DNA of 64,000 bases, taken from positions 124,001 through 188,000 of the forward strand of contig JAQGBZ010000039.1 of the NCBI GenBank assembly GCA_034687125.1, given 5' to 3'. Within the stretch, counting starts at the first letter, position 1; each line of letters begins with the position of its first letter. This DNA comes from Neelides folsomi (lineage: Eukaryota; Arthropoda; Collembola; Neelipleona; Neelidae). The notes beneath the pieces were generated by a model. The model did no database searches. It had not been told where the DNA came from and saw only the letters and a program-made list of their open reading frames with translations. Made by a program: the position numbers and the translations under genes. Below, in pieces: positions 63,935 to 64,000 of the stretch.

Positions 63935-64000
63935 GTACTCTTTATAATAATTTTACGAATATTATATTAAAACATCATGACCATTAAGAATCAATAAATC

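Overview
The window is nuclear genomic DNA of an animal, most likely an arthropod. Genes are split by short, AT-rich GT..AG introns (many 60-150 bp). Gene content includes a biogenic-amine receptor, a peritrophin-type chitin-binding protein, a CYP2-clan P450, an astacin, a brachyurin-like serine protease and a WS/DGAT-type acyltransferase. A pancrustacean such as a springtail would fit, but that is inference. I see no rRNA, tRNA, CRISPR array, bacterial operon or intact transposase.

Layout. 1.3-10.4 kb: a seven-exon octopamine-receptor-like GPCR on the minus strand, with large introns holding a degenerate repeat zone and an 80-bp hairpin MITE. 13.3-13.9 kb: a small RING-H2 protein (minus). 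15.4-24.1 kb: a complete 20-exon Lrrk gene (plus), convergent with a four-exon gene of unknown function (24.3-25.3 kb, minus). 26.2-30.0 kb: two TATA-driven secreted-protein genes, a chymotrypsin-fold protease and a two-domain chitin-binding protein. 31.0-33.2 kb: a complete P450 (minus). 34.3-38.5 kb: three unrecognised secreted or membrane proteins. 39.8-41.5 kb: an F-box protein. 41.8-42.9 kb: a minimal astacin (minus). 44.3-46.1 kb: a WSD1-like acyltransferase. 46.9-49.6 kb: an ataxin-7 homologue (SAGA deubiquitinase module). 51.1-51.4 kb: a small secreted Thr/Arg repeat protein. 53.0-54.2 kb: a tetraspanin (minus). 58.7-60.1 kb: a ZNHIT2 homologue. 60.8 kb to the edge: the 5' part of a class I ER alpha-mannosidase with a minus-strand ORF nested in one intron.

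Exons were assembled by hand from splice sites and reading-frame continuity. For the receptor, Lrrk, P450, protease, astacin, acyltransferase, ataxin-7, tetraspanin and ZNHIT2 models, the exon lengths sum to a multiple of three and every junction keeps frame across a recognisable domain, which is strong internal support. The genes do not form one pathway. The protease, chitin-binding protein, P450, astacin and acyltransferase are gut, cuticle or detoxification type genes; Lrrk, ataxin-7, ZNHIT2 and the mannosidase are housekeeping or signalling genes. I found no convincing undescribed multi-gene system. The best leads are the unrecognised genes, the ORF nested in the mannosidase intron, the hairpin element in the receptor intron, and the uORF and GTPase-site features of Lrrk.
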